Origin: Verrucomicrobiota bacterium
GTDB lineage: Bacteria > Verrucomicrobiota > Verrucomicrobiia > Limisphaerales > UBA9464
Assembly (NCBI GenBank): GCA_017309115.1
Contig: JAFLEF010000025.1
Coordinates: 1-64,000 of the forward strand
DNA length: 64,000 nt
Direction of reading: 5' to 3'
Both the position numbers and the translations under genes were made by a program. The notes under the pieces are model-generated. The model ran no database searches. It was not told the origin of the DNA and was given only the letters and a program-made list of their open reading frames with translations. Below, piece after piece: positions 43,411-51,225 of the stretch. Positions within the stretch are counted from its first letter, which is position 1, and each line of letters opens with the position of its first letter.

Positions 43411-43517
43411 GTAGCCGCCGAGGGAACGAGGCGCTGACTGAAGGGTGGGAACTCCACGCGCGAGATCTGCCGTGACGCGTAGGGAAGAGAATGGCGCCTC
43501 CTGCCGTCGGCGGCTAC
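43411..43517. repeat. Inverted-end element, 107 bases
   Basis: Left arm GTAGCCGCCGAGGGAACGAG(GCGC) and right arm, reverse complemented, GTAGCCGCCGACGGCAGGAG(GCGC) match at 21 of 24 positions. The ~56-base interior includes GACGCGT. It is followed by a GGGGTCACGCTCTGCGGAGCC palindrome module (about 43528-43552) and a GGGCGAGG-type stretch whose minus-strand GGTAGGGCGA supplies the TAG stop of the next gene. Confidence 0.75.
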
Positions 43518-43583
43518 GGCTCCGCCGGTGGGGTCACGCTCTGCGGAGCCGTGCGTGGGCGGAGGCTCGCTGGGAACCTCGCC

Positions 43584-45011
43584 CTACCGCTCCCGCGTGA
43601 GCTCCCGCAACCGGGCGGCATCAGGATGCTGACGGTAGAAGTCGTCCAGCGGGAAACATCCGCTCACCAAGCCGTTCCGAGGTCCGGTGGTGCATTCGCT
43701 GAAGGTGCGGCAAATCTTGCGGCGCTGGAGGTCGTGGTGGCCGACGACGTCGTGGGGCAGATCCGGATAGCTGAGAACGCTGCGCCCCAGCCCAATGAAG
43801 TCCACCTGTCCCGCTGCCACCAGGGCCGCCCCCACGGCGGGCAACCATTCCTGCAGATAACTATAGGCCGAGCCCACCACGGTAAACTGGGGAAACTCGC
43901 GCTTCACCTGCGCCACTGCGGCGACCTGACGGGCGACGCCGACCAGCGGATCCTCCGGCGGCAGATACCCGTCGCTCGGCGGAACCATCGCCGGACGTTG
44001 CAGGTGCGGATTGTAGTAGGGCGATGCCGCGGTCAGGCAGATCAGGGTGATGCCCAGCGACTCCAGTTGACGCAGCAGTTCCCGCGGTTCCTCCCAGGCG
44101 ATCTCGGCCGGATTCTCTGGATTCGCCCCAAACGCGTAGCGGTAAAGCCCCGACCACGGCATCGGCACACCCCGCCCGTCGGGTCCCTTCTGATACGGCA
44201 GTTGATCGAACAAACTCAGTCGAACGCCGATGCCCAGCCCCGGCGCATCCCTACGAATGCCTTCCACGATCTCCCGTAGAAACCGCGTCCGGTTGGCGAG
44301 CGACCCACCATAGGGTCCCGGTCGATCCACCGCGGACAGGAACTCGTGGCCCAGATATCCGTGGCAGTGCTTCACGTCCACGAAATCAAACCCGGCTTGC
44401 TGGGCGCGAACGGCCGCGTGAACGAAGTCTTCAATGAGTTTCGCCACTTCCAGATCGGTCAGGACAGCGTCGTCCGACGTGACTTGGGACCGGGCGTCGA
44501 GCAACGGATGCCGGTAGGCGATACGCGGTTCCAGGCGCTTGAAGTCCGTGGGCCGGGCCCAGCGTCCGGAATGGGTCAGTTGCAGGCCCAGGGTAAGGTC
44601 GCTCGTGCTGGATCGCTGGGCGTGTTCGGTGACCAAGAGTTCCCGCAGCGCCGCGAGATCGCCGACGGTGTCGGCCGTGAGGACCAGTTGCCGAGGATTG
44701 GCCCGGCCGTCGTGCCGGACTGACACCGCCTCGCCGCCCCAGATCAACTTGGCGCCACTCTGACCGAAGCGCTGCCAGCGGCGTCGGACCAGGTCGGTGG
44801 GTCGGCCGTCGGCGGAAGCGTCCCATCCCTCCATGGGCAGGATGGCGAAACGATTACCGGCGGGCCGGGGCGTGGGTAACGGCAGAGTGGTGGCGCCGCC
44901 CAGAGCTTGTCCGGGAGGTTCGGTCGACAAAGGCAGATCGATACCCAGTTCCGTTGTGCGGTGGCGGAAGTCCTCGACGGTCTTAAGCGAGGCCAGTTTG
45001 GGAAATAGCAT
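43584..45011 (-). CDS. NADH:flavin oxidoreductase / Old Yellow Enzyme family
   Basis: A 475-residue FMN-dependent TIM-barrel enzyme. OYE landmarks include [18 protein letters not shown] near the N-terminus, [12 protein letters not shown] (FMN/substrate site), [18 protein letters not shown] with the HxxxY-like active-site pair, [14 protein letters not shown] and [17 protein letters not shown] for the FMN phosphate. It probably reduces or demethylates an unsaturated or N-methylated substrate. It is the second gene of an operon whose first gene, a DapA-like protein, ends 12 bases upstream. The TAG stop is in a repeat-like GGTAGGGCGA. Confidence 0.88.
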   Translation of the reverse strand: MLFPKLASLKTVEDFRHRTTELGIDLPLSTEPPGQALGGATTLPLPTPRPAGNRFAILPMEGWDASADGRPTDLVRRRWQRFGQSGAKLIWGGEAVSVRHDGRANPRQLVLTADTVGDLAALRELLVTEHAQRSSTSDLTLGLQLTHSGRWARPTDFKRLEPRIAYRHPLLDARSQVTSDDAVLTDLEVAKLIEDFVHAAVRAQQAGFDFVDVKHCHGYLGHEFLSAVDRPGPYGGSLANRTRFLREIVEGIRRDAPGLGIGVRLSLFDQLPYQKGPDGRGVPMPWSGLYRYAFGANPENPAEIAWEEPRELLRQLESLGITLICLTAASPYYNPHLQRPAMVPPSDGYLPPEDPLVGVARQVAAVAQVKREFPQFTVVGSAYSYLQEWLPAVGAALVAAGQVDFIGLGRSVLSYPDLPHDVVGHHDLQRRKICRTFSECTTGPRNGLVSGCFPLDDFYRQHPDAARLRELTRER

Positions 45012-45023
45012 GGTGCGGGCGGA

Positions 45024-45968
45024 TTAGCGGGAGACTTGGACCAGTTCGTCCAGGCGGGTGGCGATGGCGGTCAACAACGGCAGATCCGATTCCGGGCGGC
45101 GGGCGTTCTGCGGGTGAGGTTCCGGCGAAGCGATCAGGCCTCGGGCGTGCAGGAACTGGGCACACGTGTGTTTGTAGGCCGGAACGGGCGCGCGGAAAGC
45201 CAGCATCCCGAGGTACTGGAGCCAATCGTTCAGTTCGTGGAAGCGGGCGTCGCCCTGTTCCCACAGCCGATCCCGGGCGGCGAACGCCTCCACGTGGAAG
45301 GCGGAAAGCCCGAGGAGATAATCACTGCCCCAAATGACTAGGTCGATGGCTAGATCGTTGCCAGTGTAGACCTTGAACTCCGGCCGCTGGGCGTCGCGCA
45401 CGGCGAGGCGTTGCCACTCGAGTTCGCGGGACAGGGAACTATGTTTGGCGCCCTTGAGTTGAGGAATCTCGAGCAGAGCCTGGAACGTTTCGAGGTCCCA
45501 GATACGACCGAAGGGCACAAACATTTCGCCCAGTTCGAATCCCAGGAACTCCTCGCACTCGCCCGCCACCGCGCGAAACACCTCCACCAGTTGGGGACCC
45601 GTCAGGGATTTGACGGCCGAGCAGGGAAACAGAATAGGAATGCCGCCGGCGCACTGAATGGTGTTGGCTTCCGTCCGATACAGACGAATGGGGTCGCCGG
45701 TCTGTCCCTGGATAAATGCCCCGGCGACGAAGCGGCGTCCGCGGGAGAGACTGTTGACCAAACCCAAGATTTCAGCGCGTTCGGAGGCGGACAGCAGGTT
45801 GGTGTAACCGGTGTCCATGTTGACGGCTGGGGTGAGTCCGGCGGCCCAAGTGCGTTCGACCAGCCGGGAATAGGCGTCGAAGTCGATAGCGCCATCCGGG
45901 CGGAACGGCAGCAGAACGGCCGAAATGCCCTCAATGCGACGACGCGGTTTCAGCGGAGGAAGTTCCAT
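45024..45968 (-). CDS. DapA-family protein with altered active site
   Basis: A 314-residue TIM barrel of the dihydrodipicolinate synthase family, visible from ISAVLLPFRPDGAIDFDAYSRLV and the overall layout. The Schiff-base lysine may be the Lys of LKGAKHSSL. Where the catalytic tyrosine (YNxP) is expected the sequence reads LGFELGEMFVPFG, with no tyrosine; the carboxylate loop is MDTGYTNLL instead of GTTGE. It could thus be a lyase with different chemistry or a non-canonical aldolase. It is co-transcribed with the OYE gene downstream and is divergent from the toxin-antitoxin pair. Start at 45968 (MELPPLKPRRRIEG) rather than 46025. Confidence 0.8.
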   Translation of the reverse strand: MELPPLKPRRRIEGISAVLLPFRPDGAIDFDAYSRLVERTWAAGLTPAVNMDTGYTNLLSASERAEILGLVNSLSRGRRFVAGAFIQGQTGDPIRLYRTEANTIQCAGGIPILFPCSAVKSLTGPQLVEVFRAVAGECEEFLGFELGEMFVPFGRIWDLETFQALLEIPQLKGAKHSSLSRELEWQRLAVRDAQRPEFKVYTGNDLAIDLVIWGSDYLLGLSAFHVEAFAARDRLWEQGDARFHELNDWLQYLGMLAFRAPVPAYKHTCAQFLHARGLIASPEPHPQNARRPESDLPLLTAIATRLDELVQVSR

Positions 45969-46018
45969 GATGAAGCGCCGAGAGAATGCTCGTCCCGACC
46001 TCCCCCTGCCTAGGAAAC

Positions 46019-46055
46019 TTGACATGAGGAGCCTGCTGATAGAAAAATTCTATCA
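46019..46055 (+). promoter_or_regulatory. Promoter and palindromic operator of the Phd-PIN operon
   Basis: A consensus -35 box TTGACA (46019-46024) is followed by a perfect inverted repeat TGATAGAA-AAA-TTCTATCA (46037-46055). The palindrome overlaps a weak -10 (TAGAAA, 46040-46045) and its last base is the A of the antitoxin ATG, leaving no room for a ribosome-binding site. This is the expected target for autorepression by the antitoxin, and the transcript is likely leaderless. Confidence 0.75.
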
Positions 46056-46315
46056 TGAAGACGGCGACGGTTGCGGATCTGCGGAACAACTTCCGGCGGG
46101 TGTCCAGTTGGTTAGAGCACGGTGAAACCGTCCAGATCGTCAAGCGGGGGCGACCATTCGCCCAGTTGACGGCCTTGTCGCCCAAGCACCAAGCCCGCAA
46201 GGCTCCCAAACCAGACGTCATGGCGAGGCTGAAAGAAGTGTGGGGAGATCGTGTGTTCTCGCTGGAGGAAGTGGAAGAAATGCGGGCCGCTGAGCGAGAA
46301 GGTGAGGAAGGATGA
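46055..46315 (+). CDS. Phd/YefM-type antitoxin
   Basis: An 86-residue antitoxin. The N-terminal domain (MKTATVADLRNNFRRVSSWLEHGETVQIVKRGRPFAQL) is the Phd/YefM DNA-binding fold; the charged C-terminal tail (RLKEVWGDRVFSLEEVEEMRAAERE) should wrap the toxin. It represses its own operon through the palindrome that abuts its start codon. The stop overlaps the toxin start by 4 bases (ATGA). Confidence 0.9.
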   Translation: MKTATVADLRNNFRRVSSWLEHGETVQIVKRGRPFAQLTALSPKHQARKAPKPDVMARLKEVWGDRVFSLEEVEEMRAAEREGEEG

Positions 46316-46764
46316 TTGCTTATCCGGACACTTCCTTCCTGTGCGCGTTCTATCGGCAGCAGGTCAATTCCTCGCTGGCCGCAGCTTATTTTGCGCAAAT
46401 GCCTGAGGCCTTGCATGTGGCTTCGCCGCTCCTCTTTGAATTCAGACAGTCGGTGCGTTGGCAGGTCTACCTCCACTCGAAGGATCCGAGTAAAGGGTAT
46501 AGCCACTCCTTGGCACGGGCTACTCTCGCGAAACTCCAATCAGAGATAGCCCTGGGGGCGGTGGTTATCGTGCCGATTGAATGGGCGGACGTGGCCAGTA
46601 TCGCGGAGAGGCTTTCGGCTCAATACACAGCCGCCGAGGGCTACCGAGGATTTGACGTCCTTCACGTGGCGACTGCACTTCATCTGGGTGCAGTGGAGTT
46701 TCTGACGTTTGATGCCAAACAGAAGAAGTTGGCGCTCGCCGAGGGGTTGCAGGTTCCGCTGTGA
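46312..46764 (+). CDS. PIN-domain toxin (VapC-like ribonuclease)
   Basis: A 150-residue PIN-domain protein. The acidic active-site residues are visible as YPDTSFL (first Asp), EFRQSVRW (Glu region), GFDVLHVATAL (Asp) and FLTFDAKQKKLA (Asp). These coordinate Mg2+ for cleavage of RNA, usually tRNA or rRNA. It is paired and translationally coupled with the upstream Phd-type antitoxin, forming a type II toxin-antitoxin module. There is no sign of decay. Confidence 0.9.
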   Translation: MIAYPDTSFLCAFYRQQVNSSLAAAYFAQMPEALHVASPLLFEFRQSVRWQVYLHSKDPSKGYSHSLARATLAKLQSEIALGAVVIVPIEWADVASIAERLSAQYTAAEGYRGFDVLHVATALHLGAVEFLTFDAKQKKLALAEGLQVPL

Positions 46765-46843
46765 CGATGCGGGCGGTCTCGACGTAGGGCGCCGTTAAGG
46801 TTAGCCGCTTTGGGTCGTCAGCAGCCAATGAAGTCGGTTCACC

Positions 46844-48964
46844 TCACGGCCGGAGTCCGTAGCGGCGTTTCAGTTCCGGGGAAAGCTGATGCAGTCCGGC
46901 GCGGTTGGTGGGCGCGGGCTCAGCATCCAAGTTGTTGGTCAGGCCGTAGGCGGGGGCGACCTTGGAGCGGAGGCCGGGAGGCGTGGTGCTGAAGATCGCC
47001 GCGACTTCGGTGCTGGCGGGCCAACCCCGCGATTCGATAATCCGGTCCGCCAACTCACTCAGGGGAAGTTCCGGCGTGGCGCTGAACCGGCGGTAGAATT
47101 CCGGGGGAATTCGACCGGCGGCCGCCTGCTGGGAGAGGAGCGCCACCACGTTGTCGTGATTGGATTGCCGCATCGCAATCTGGTTGGCCTTGTGGTTCCA
47201 CACCGTGAGTTGAAAAAAGGCCCCGCCAGCGACAACGTTGGTGAGGTAAAGACCAAACGCCAATCCCACCCATTGCCGCCAGAGTTGGCGGGCCGGCAAC
47301 TTCAGGAAGCGCGAATTGCGGGCGGCCAGAAGGAACAGCCGACTTAGAAACGCGACGCCAATGATGACGATTTCCGACACCAGGATGACGGTCATCTGGC
47401 GCTGGGTCGGAGACCACGGCGGGGGTGTCAGGGGCCGAATCGGATCTGTCCAGCGGACCACCTGAGACTCCATCCACTCGCTGACCGTGGCTCCCGCCAA
47501 TCCGACCACGAAGACGGTTCCCATTCCCAACATCACCGTCGCGGCGGCGGCTTTCATGGTGTTGCCCGAAAACGAGGACGCGTAGATCCCGAGAACTAGG
47601 AAAATCACGATCGCTCCCAAATAGATCCCGACCACCTGCGCCGAGTCAGTCCAGGTTTCCGATAAAGTGAACGGTTCCGTTCCGAATCCCATCAGGATCA
47701 GGGTCGTCGGGAGTGCGACTCCGAGAACCAGGCCCAGCCCGATGGTGACGGCCACTTTCACCCACCATTGTCGAGCGAGCGAGACGGGTTGCGTGAGTTG
47801 CCACTCCAGCGTTCCGAGTTCCCGTTCCTCGGCGACACACGCCGACGTGGTGCCCAATAAGACCAAGCCTCCTAGAATGCCGGCCATGATCGACACCGGG
47901 CCTACTTGATTCAAAACACTTCCCAGTTCCTCGCTATGCGACAGCGAGCGCGCGAGCAGCCACAGCAACCACAGACCCACCATGATGGCCGAGACGAACC
48001 AGGGGAGAACCTGCAGCCGAAGTTCCTTCCGCACGAGCGCGCCGGTGTCGCTCGTGGGCAACAGGCGGGCGAGCCACCGGTCCAGCGGTCGGCTTAACGG
48101 ATGAAGAGGTGAAGATGTTCGCCCGCCGCTGTCCCGAATCTCCAAACGTCGGAACGTGAGCCACGACAGTACCAGCGTGGTCACCCAGTAGAGCGGCATG
48201 CCCCCCGCCAGTGCCCACCGTATGGCCGTATCAGGAATCAAGACATCCGGCCCCGGCCCCTGCCATAGATAAACTCCCCACAGTGCCAAATAGGTCACAA
48301 AAAGGACCAGCGGAACCGCGATGGTGAAAACCACTCCGGCCAGGGTGCTGCGGGTGAGCAGACTGAACCAGGGAGTGCTGGTGAGAGCGAACACCGCCGC
48401 CAAGGTCCAATAGAGGAATTCGCGTTGCCCCTCGGGGTAGGCCAATCCCCCCGAGATGGGTAGTTCGGGGATGAGCAGGACGAAGTGCAGCGTGGCGACT
48501 GACAACAGGCAGGCGAGGGTGGACAGTTTTTCCAAGAACAGGGCGGAGCGGGCTCTCGGTTGCGCCAGCCATCCCGACACTGTTCGCTGCTCAAATTCGC
48601 TGCCCAGGGCGGTGGCTCCCATCCACAGGCAACCGAATGAATAGGACAACAAGATCCCCTCGTTCCACGGGTTTTTGGTAAAGGTCACCAAACTCGCCGG
48701 AATCAGGAACGCGATCAGAAATCCGGGAAGCTGGGTCCGAAACTCCTTCAGCCAGCGCCGCACCGAGTCGCTCGCGTCACCGGCCCGCCACCACAGCCAG
48801 GGGAGAACCAGAATTCCGGAAAGGACCAAGCGCAGGACGCGGCTGAAGCGAGCTTCGTCGGTGTCCACTCCGAACCCGCCGATCAGGGCCAGCAGCGCTG
48901 GTGCCGGGAGTAGCAGCCACGCCGGGTGAAAATTATTGCGCGAGAGGGGCCAGGTAAGGGTCAT
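46844..48964 (-). CDS. ABC-2 type transporter permease
   Basis: A 706-residue permease with about twelve helices in two halves; each half begins with a conserved ABC-2 pattern (LGSEFEQRTVSGWLAQPRAR and CVAEERELGTLEWQLTQPVS). It pairs with the ATPase encoded 10 bases upstream. In similar GntR-ABC operons the exporter responds to cell-wall or antibiotic stress; the substrate here is unknown. The start overlaps no other gene, and the C-terminus (about residues 620-706) may be soluble. Confidence 0.85.
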   Translation of the reverse strand: MTLTWPLSRNNFHPAWLLLPAPALLALIGGFGVDTDEARFSRVLRLVLSGILVLPWLWWRAGDASDSVRRWLKEFRTQLPGFLIAFLIPASLVTFTKNPWNEGILLSYSFGCLWMGATALGSEFEQRTVSGWLAQPRARSALFLEKLSTLACLLSVATLHFVLLIPELPISGGLAYPEGQREFLYWTLAAVFALTSTPWFSLLTRSTLAGVVFTIAVPLVLFVTYLALWGVYLWQGPGPDVLIPDTAIRWALAGGMPLYWVTTLVLSWLTFRRLEIRDSGGRTSSPLHPLSRPLDRWLARLLPTSDTGALVRKELRLQVLPWFVSAIMVGLWLLWLLARSLSHSEELGSVLNQVGPVSIMAGILGGLVLLGTTSACVAEERELGTLEWQLTQPVSLARQWWVKVAVTIGLGLVLGVALPTTLILMGFGTEPFTLSETWTDSAQVVGIYLGAIVIFLVLGIYASSFSGNTMKAAAATVMLGMGTVFVVGLAGATVSEWMESQVVRWTDPIRPLTPPPWSPTQRQMTVILVSEIVIIGVAFLSRLFLLAARNSRFLKLPARQLWRQWVGLAFGLYLTNVVAGGAFFQLTVWNHKANQIAMRQSNHDNVVALLSQQAAAGRIPPEFYRRFSATPELPLSELADRIIESRGWPASTEVAAIFSTTPPGLRSKVAPAYGLTNNLDAEPAPTNRAGLHQLSPELKRRYGLRP

Positions 48965-48974
48965 GGGCGCTCCT

Positions 48975-49862
48975 TCATTTCACGGAGTTGAGGAAGATCT
49001 CTTCCAGGGTGAGCGATTCGGTCTGCACGTTCATCGGCCGGCACGCCTTCAACCGCTCCAGCACGGCGTCGCCGTTGCCGTTGACGATCAGTTCCAGGGA
49101 GCGGCCATCGCGTCGGATGGACTTGGCGTCGGCAAACTCGCGGTCCGGCGGTAGCTCCCCGGAAAACTCCGCGCGCAAACGGCGGAACCGTGAACGGGCG
49201 TCATCCGCATTGGCGGTCAGCAGAGCGCGGCCTTGATCCAGCACCGTGAAGCGGTCAATCAGACCTTCGAACTCGCTGATCAGATGCGTGGACACGAACA
49301 CGGTGCGTCGGCCGGGCGCGGCGTCCTGATAGGCTCCAATGACCGTTTGGATGAACTCGCGTCGGACCAGCGGATCGAGACCCGAGGTCGGTTCGTCGAG
49401 AATCAGCAGGTCGGGTTCGGCGGCGATGGCACCGATCAGGGCCAGTTGGGTTCGCTGACCTTTGCTCAGACCGGAGCTGGGCGCCTGGGGATCCAATTGA
49501 AACTGGCGCAGCAGGGACGACTCGAGATCGGCGTTCCAGTGACTGCGGAAACTGGCCTGGTAATCCAGCGCTTCGCGGACGCTCATCCAGGGATAAAACG
49601 CCACGAAGTCCGGAACGTAGGCCAGGCGCGACTTCACTGCGGCTTCATCGCGGGCGGGATCGAGGCCAAAGACCCGCACCGTGCCTGAGTTTGGTCGGAG
49701 CAGATTGAGCAGGCACTTAATGGCGGTGGTTTTGCCGGCGCCGTTGCGACCGAAGAACCCGTAGCATTCGCCGGGTTCGACCTCGAGGCTCAGGCCATGC
49801 AGGGCTTCGGCTCGGCCATAACGGTAAGTCAGATTGCGGATTTCGAGGGCGGGAGTGCTCAT
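48975..49862 (-). CDS. ABC transporter ATP-binding protein
   Basis: A 295-residue ATPase with Walker A GRNGAGKTTAIKCLL, signature LSKGQRTQLALIG (variant of LSGGQ), Walker B LLILDEPTSGLDP and H-loop VFVSTHLISE. It powers the permease encoded just downstream (10-base gap). It forms the middle gene of a GntR-ATPase-permease operon, the arrangement of the YtrA-type regulators. Confidence 0.93.
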   Translation of the reverse strand: MSTPALEIRNLTYRYGRAEALHGLSLEVEPGECYGFFGRNGAGKTTAIKCLLNLLRPNSGTVRVFGLDPARDEAAVKSRLAYVPDFVAFYPWMSVREALDYQASFRSHWNADLESSLLRQFQLDPQAPSSGLSKGQRTQLALIGAIAAEPDLLILDEPTSGLDPLVRREFIQTVIGAYQDAAPGRRTVFVSTHLISEFEGLIDRFTVLDQGRALLTANADDARSRFRRLRAEFSGELPPDREFADAKSIRRDGRSLELIVNGNGDAVLERLKACRPMNVQTESLTLEEIFLNSVK

Positions 49863-49899
49863 GGCGGTTCCTTCAGGGAGAGCGGGAAAGGGACGCGGC

Positions 49900-50307
49900 T
49901 TAGGCCGAGGTTTCGACGGGGAGTTGGGAGCGGAAATGGGCGAGGCGGTCGGCCAGAAGGGACTTCAGATCGGTATCGGAAATCTGCAGGTGGTGGGCTT
50001 GGACGATCAGTGCATCGAGTTCGGCGATGATGCGTTCCGAGCGGACGGCGCGGCGGAGCGGGGAGGCGCCGTTGGCCTTCAGGAAGCAGCCGGAACCTTG
50101 GCGGGTCTCGATCACTCCTTCCGACTCCAGTTCGGCATAAGCGCGGGCGGCGGTGTTGCGATTGATGCGCAGTTCCTCGGCCAGGGCTCGCACCGAGGGA
50201 AGCGCATCCCCGGGCCGCAGTGTTCCCCCGGCGGCGGCCGCCTTCACCTGCTGCACAATCTGCAGGTAAACCGGGACTCCGGACTTGAAGTTGACGAGCA
50301 TTCGCAT
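49900..50307 (-). CDS. GntR family regulator, YtrA subfamily
   Basis: A 135-residue repressor with the short YtrA-type architecture: a winged-helix domain (VPVYLQIVQQVKAAAAGGTL...LPSVRALAEELRINRNTAARAYAELESEGVIETRQGSGCF) and a small C-terminal helical tail for dimerisation instead of a large ligand domain. It controls the ABC operon in which it is the first gene (37-base gap to the ATPase). The start at 50307 is preferred; an in-frame ATG at 50331 would lie inside the operator. Confidence 0.9.
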   Translation of the reverse strand: MRMLVNFKSGVPVYLQIVQQVKAAAAGGTLRPGDALPSVRALAEELRINRNTAARAYAELESEGVIETRQGSGCFLKANGASPLRRAVRSERIIAELDALIVQAHHLQISDTDLKSLLADRLAHFRSQLPVETSA

Positions 50308-50324
50308 GGGTGACGGTAGAATAG

Positions 50325-50338
50325 GTGTCATAGGACAC
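50325..50338 (-). promoter_or_regulatory. Candidate operator of the GntR-ABC operon
   Basis: Inverted repeat GTGTC-ATAG-GACAC at 50325-50338, 18 bases upstream of the GntR start; on the minus strand a TTGACT box lies just before it. YtrA-type repressors bind similar inverted repeats at their own promoter, so autorepression is expected. Confidence 0.55.
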
Positions 50339-50339
50339 T

Positions 50340-50650
50340 GGGACAGTCAAGTGAAAGTCCATGGGTTGAACTTGGAAACGTTGGGTGTGTCGGCCGGGGC
50401 CGTTCAGGCGGTGGACCTGCACCTCAATTCTCGGACACCAGCCGCTGAATCCGGGCGACGCAATTTTGTTGCAGGTGCCACAGAGTTTGGGAGTCGCGAG
50501 GCGTCACCTTCTCCCAGGGCTCAACGCGAATCTACGGATGGAATTGGAAGGGGAGGGGGTAACCGCAGATGGGACGCAGATTTGCGCAGATTTTGGGAAG
50601 GGGACTTTGGGTTCTGGGAAGAAGTCCGAAATCGCCTGCCGTCGCGCCGC
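50340..50650. other. Gap with CGCAGAT short repeats, no convincing gene
   Basis: Between the GntR promoter and the end of the ABM gene. A run with three CGCAGAT units (about 50562-50593) is visible; this 'CGCAGA' pattern is common as dispersed repeat debris in environmental genomes. The plus-strand frames here have no recognisable protein character. Nothing else stands out. Confidence 0.5.
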
Positions 50651-50950
50651 CTACCGCACGGCGTTCCACTGAGTGATCTCGGGAGCGCCGGAGATTAAGC
50701 CCATGGCTTGCAGGAGTACCCCTTGGAGATGGGGAGAGGCCAAGTGACGTTCCAGATCGGCCGAACTGCGCCAGGTTTCGATGAAGGCGAAGGCCGAGGG
50801 ATCATCGGTGGACTGATAGAATTCGTACTGCAGACATCCCGGCTCCAGACGTGTGGGCTCGACCAAGGTCAGCAGCAGATCCCGCAGTTCCGTTTCGGCA
50901 CCCGAACGCGCGCGTGCCCGGGCAATGACTGTGACCGGAGTGGTATCCAT
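50651..50950 (-). CDS. ABM family monooxygenase-like protein
   Basis: A 99-residue single-domain protein of the antibiotic biosynthesis monooxygenase (YgiN/ABM) family: TVIARARARSGAETELRDLLLTLV, EPGCLQYEFYQS and FAFIETWRSSADLERHLASPHL form the expected ferredoxin-like dimer. Members oxidise quinones or other small aromatics without cofactors, or simply protect against them. The start at 50950 (MDTTPVTVIAR) is chosen; the frame reaches 50992. It is a monocistronic gene flanked by a repeat island. Confidence 0.85.
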   Translation of the reverse strand: MDTTPVTVIARARARSGAETELRDLLLTLVEPTRLEPGCLQYEFYQSTDDPSAFAFIETWRSSADLERHLASPHLQGVLLQAMGLISGAPEITQWNAVR

Positions 50951-50994
50951 AATCCGTCCCGCAACGCTCCGGCAAATGAGGCTTTCACACAAGG

Positions 50995-51165
50995 AAAGCT
51001 GAGAGCTGAGTGCTGAGAGCTGAGAGGTAAGCGGGAACGGGGGCGCGGGGAGGGCGGGTGAGGGCTGGAGTTGTTTGAGGCGTCAGCAGCCGGGACGGAA
51101 AGCGGTAGCTCCGCAGGCTGCGCTACCGCACTGCTCCAAAGGCTCCGCAGAGCGTCGCCCTACCA
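50995..51165. repeat. Repeat island 13 (divergent gap)
   Basis: CTGAGAG array with a GTGCTGAG variant (50995-51026), then GGTAAGCGGGAAC. A hairpin with arms GCGGTAGC (51102-51109) and GCTACCGC (51122-51129) is fully paired. It ends in a reverse-oriented palindrome module GGCTCCGCAGAGCGTCGCC (about 51143-51162). The LarA-like gene starts 60 bases later. Confidence 0.78.
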
Positions 51166-51225
51166 CTTCCGCAGGGATCGCGCTGGCTGAGGACGGGCCA
51201 ATCCGCTTCCATCTCCGGGTCGCCG

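Noticed and set aside
50285-50698. Plus-strand 137-codon frame over the GntR promoter
   Set aside because: Crosses the operator and short CGCAGAT repeats and has no recognisable domain.
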